Shown one piece after another: positions 62,988-64,000 of a stretch of 64,000 nucleotides of DNA. The first letter of the stretch is position 1. Every line of letters begins with the position of its first letter. The DNA is from Streptomyces sp. NRRL S-1022. Its GTDB lineage: Bacteria > Actinomycetota > Actinomycetes > Streptomycetales > Streptomycetaceae. The notes beneath the pieces are model-generated. The model was not told the origin of the DNA and did not search any database. It saw only the letters and a list, made by a program, of their open reading frames with translations. The stretch is from the NCBI RefSeq assembly GCF_000720135.1, contig NZ_JOIU01000009.1, positions 62,001 through 126,000 on the forward strand, written 5' to 3'. The translations under genes were made by a program, and so were the position numbers.

Positions 62988-63209
62988 GTGAGGACGAAGC
63001 CGAATATGCGCAACAAATTGCTTCGGTCGATGCTTGCCGTCGCCTTCTCCACCGTTGTGGCCATAGGCGCGCTGAGTGGCCTCTCCGGTGCGAAGCGTGA
63101 CGCTGCCGGCGACACCACCTGGGGAGTGGTTCCCAAGGTGGTCACCGTGAGTGCGGACAGCACCGGATCGGCTCATTCCGATGGTGCGGACGACACCACC
63201 TGGGGCTGA
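62988..63209 (+). CDS. Secreted peptide precursor with two DTTWG motifs
   Basis: 73 residues. Basic N-terminus MRTKPNMRNKLLRS and a hydrophobic core (MLAVAFSTVVAIGALSGLSG) form a signal peptide. The mature part of about 38 residues has DTTWG at residues 42-46 and again as the last five residues (69-73), separated by VVPKVVTVSADSTGSAHSDG. GTG at 62988. Repeated short motifs with an exposed C-terminal copy suggest a processed signalling or modified peptide; this is inference. It sits between a LuxR-type regulator (divergent) and a Rieske-like gene 3 bp downstream. Confidence 0.75.
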   Translation: MRTKPNMRNKLLRSMLAVAFSTVVAIGALSGLSGAKRDAAGDTTWGVVPKVVTVSADSTGSAHSDGADDTTWG

Positions 63210-63212
63210 CTG

Positions 63213-63548
63213 ATGACTACTCCACCCGACGACCGCTCCTTCCGTCGCGAAATGGCCACCGCCTACCGCTCCGGCTGGCACTTCATCGACCTGGTCACCG
63301 CCATCCCCCACAGCGGTGACTCGCTGATGGTGACCGTGTTTGGGGAGCCGGTCGTCGTCACGCGGGACGAGGACGGGGACGTACGGGCGTTCCGGTGCCT
63401 GCGCAAGCCGCGTGGCGCGCCGCAGCCGGTGCGCTGTGCCATCCGGTACGGAATGATCTTTGTGAACCTGGACCAGCGGGACCACCGGCTGACCGAGCCG
63501 GAGGAGTCCGACCTGAGGACCATCTCGGCCACCCCCCGCAGTGCCTGA
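63213..63548 (+). CDS. Degenerate Rieske-like domain protein
   Basis: 111 residues. SGWHFIDLVTAIPHSGDSLM, VTVFGEPVVVTRDEDGDVRA and RYGMIFVNLDQRD match the strands that surround the cluster in Rieske domains of ring-hydroxylating oxygenases, ending in the usual FVNLD phrase. The two CxH...CxxH cluster-binding loops are shortened away: only FRCLRKPRGAPQPVRCAIRY remains, with two Cys and no His. It probably cannot hold a 2Fe-2S cluster. It starts 3 bp after the DTTWG peptide stop, so the two are co-translated. Unknown function. Confidence 0.7.
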   Translation: MTTPPDDRSFRREMATAYRSGWHFIDLVTAIPHSGDSLMVTVFGEPVVVTRDEDGDVRAFRCLRKPRGAPQPVRCAIRYGMIFVNLDQRDHRLTEPEESDLRTISATPRSA

Positions 63549-63591
63549 CGCGATTCCCCCGTCGTAACACATCGCTCAGGCGCTTCCCCCC

Positions 63592-63632
63592 GCAGCGGCG
63601 TCACCGTGACCTGAACACGGTGACGCCGCTGC
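63592..63632. terminator. Bidirectional terminator
   Basis: Perfect 17-bp inverted repeat (63592-63608 / 63616-63632), loop ACCTGAA, then AGTTTCC. Between the Rieske-like gene and the convergent PPOX-type gene. Confidence 0.85.
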
Positions 63633-63693
63633 AGTTTCCGGGGACATTTCCGGGTATCGGCACTCTGTCACGGTGGCCGAAAGCCGTCGGACC

Positions 63694-64000
63694 TCAGCCG
63701 TGCCCCAGCGCCCGCTCCACCTCGATCTCGATCACCACGCGAGCGGGGTTCGGCGACGGGGTCCGCTCGTACCGCTGCGCGTAGCGCCGCTCCGCCTCCG
63801 CGACCCGTTCGCGGTCCGTGCGCACGTACGCCCGCCCCTCCAGCGTCGCCCAGCGCCGGCCGTCCACCTGGCACACCGCCACCCGCGCCCCCTCGGGCCC
63901 GGCCGCGCGCACGTGGCACGCCTTGGCGCTCGTCCCGTTCGTGATCACCCGGGCCAGCCGCGCCCCGGGGTCGTACGTCACGCCCACCGGTACGACGTGC
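63694..64000 (-). CDS. PPOX-class flavin/F420-dependent protein, partial (runs off right edge)
   Basis: The visible frame continues to base 64000 (HVVPVGVTYDPGARLARVIT ...), so the start is outside the window and the first internal ATG/GTG is not the real one. VCQVDGRRWATLEGRAYVRT and the C-terminal RVVIEIEVERALGHG are typical of pyridoxamine-5'-phosphate-oxidase-like F420-dependent enzymes (split beta barrel). Cofactor and substrate cannot be decided from this part. Confidence 0.8.
   Translation of the reverse strand, partial: HVVPVGVTYDPGARLARVITNGTSAKACHVRAAGPEGARVAVCQVDGRRWATLEGRAYVRTDRERVAEAERRYAQRYERTPSPNPARVVIEIEVERALGHG

Overview
The window is high-GC actinobacterial DNA, almost certainly a Streptomyces chromosome. 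The signs are GTG starts, chains of GTGA/ATGA stop-start overlaps, a rare in-frame TTA codon, a dnaK-grpE-dnaJ-hspR operon with HAIR-type operators, secreted xylan-degrading enzymes and LuxR/MerR regulators. The gene order (dcd, phosphoribosyltransferase and Yip1-like gene on one side, the chaperone operon on the other) recalls the S. coelicolor group; that is a memory-based inference, not a search result.

Layout. 1-6 kb: a co-directional cluster of a small YSGG-type protein, a peptide-binding-protein fold without signal peptide, a cation/proton antiporter, an ATP-grasp ligase and an MFS exporter. 6-11.7 kb: a NIPSNAP-like protein and an amidohydrolase (with a TTA codon), a GlxA-type AraC regulator, then a tightly coupled APC transporter/DUF/VOC/MmcQ operon. 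12-15.3 kb: a UDP-sugar dehydrogenase, a 56-residue sorting-signal-like microprotein and a hyaluronan-synthase-like glycosyltransferase, which together look like a uronic-acid exopolysaccharide locus. 15.7-21.6 kb: small secreted proteins, a BNR/sialidase-like protein and a three-gene DyP-peroxidase operon. 21.77-30.84 kb: a probable decayed genomic island between a tRNA-Gly gene and a 33-bp copy of part of that tRNA. It holds a MerR regulator, a cold-shock protein, a GH10-CBM13-GH62 enzyme, a ricin-domain glycosidase-like protein and broken DEAD-box helicase, VapC and WbqC genes. 31-35.1 kb: core genes dcd, a phosphoribosyltransferase, a Yip1-like membrane protein and an FG-GAP protein.

35.4-48.9 kb: a tail-only phage-like module. 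It has a tail terminator, major tail protein, G/GT chaperones with a -1 slippery site, a very short tape measure, distal tail and tip proteins, two fibre-like paralogues, an amidase endolysin, a holin-like protein, a repressor-like regulator and a repeated 18-bp dyad. I see no capsid, portal, terminase, integrase or contractile sheath. It is best read as a candidate non-contractile (F-type-like) tailocin and is the most interesting system here.

49-64 kb: a haem-monooxygenase-like protein, a membrane Fe-S oxidoreductase, a WecA/MraY-like membrane protein, the HspR-controlled chaperone operon, a secreted fibronectin-III protein, a sugar-binding lipoprotein, two paralogous LuxR regulators with a secreted DTTWG-repeat peptide and a degenerate Rieske-like protein, and the start of a PPOX-type protein cut by the window edge.
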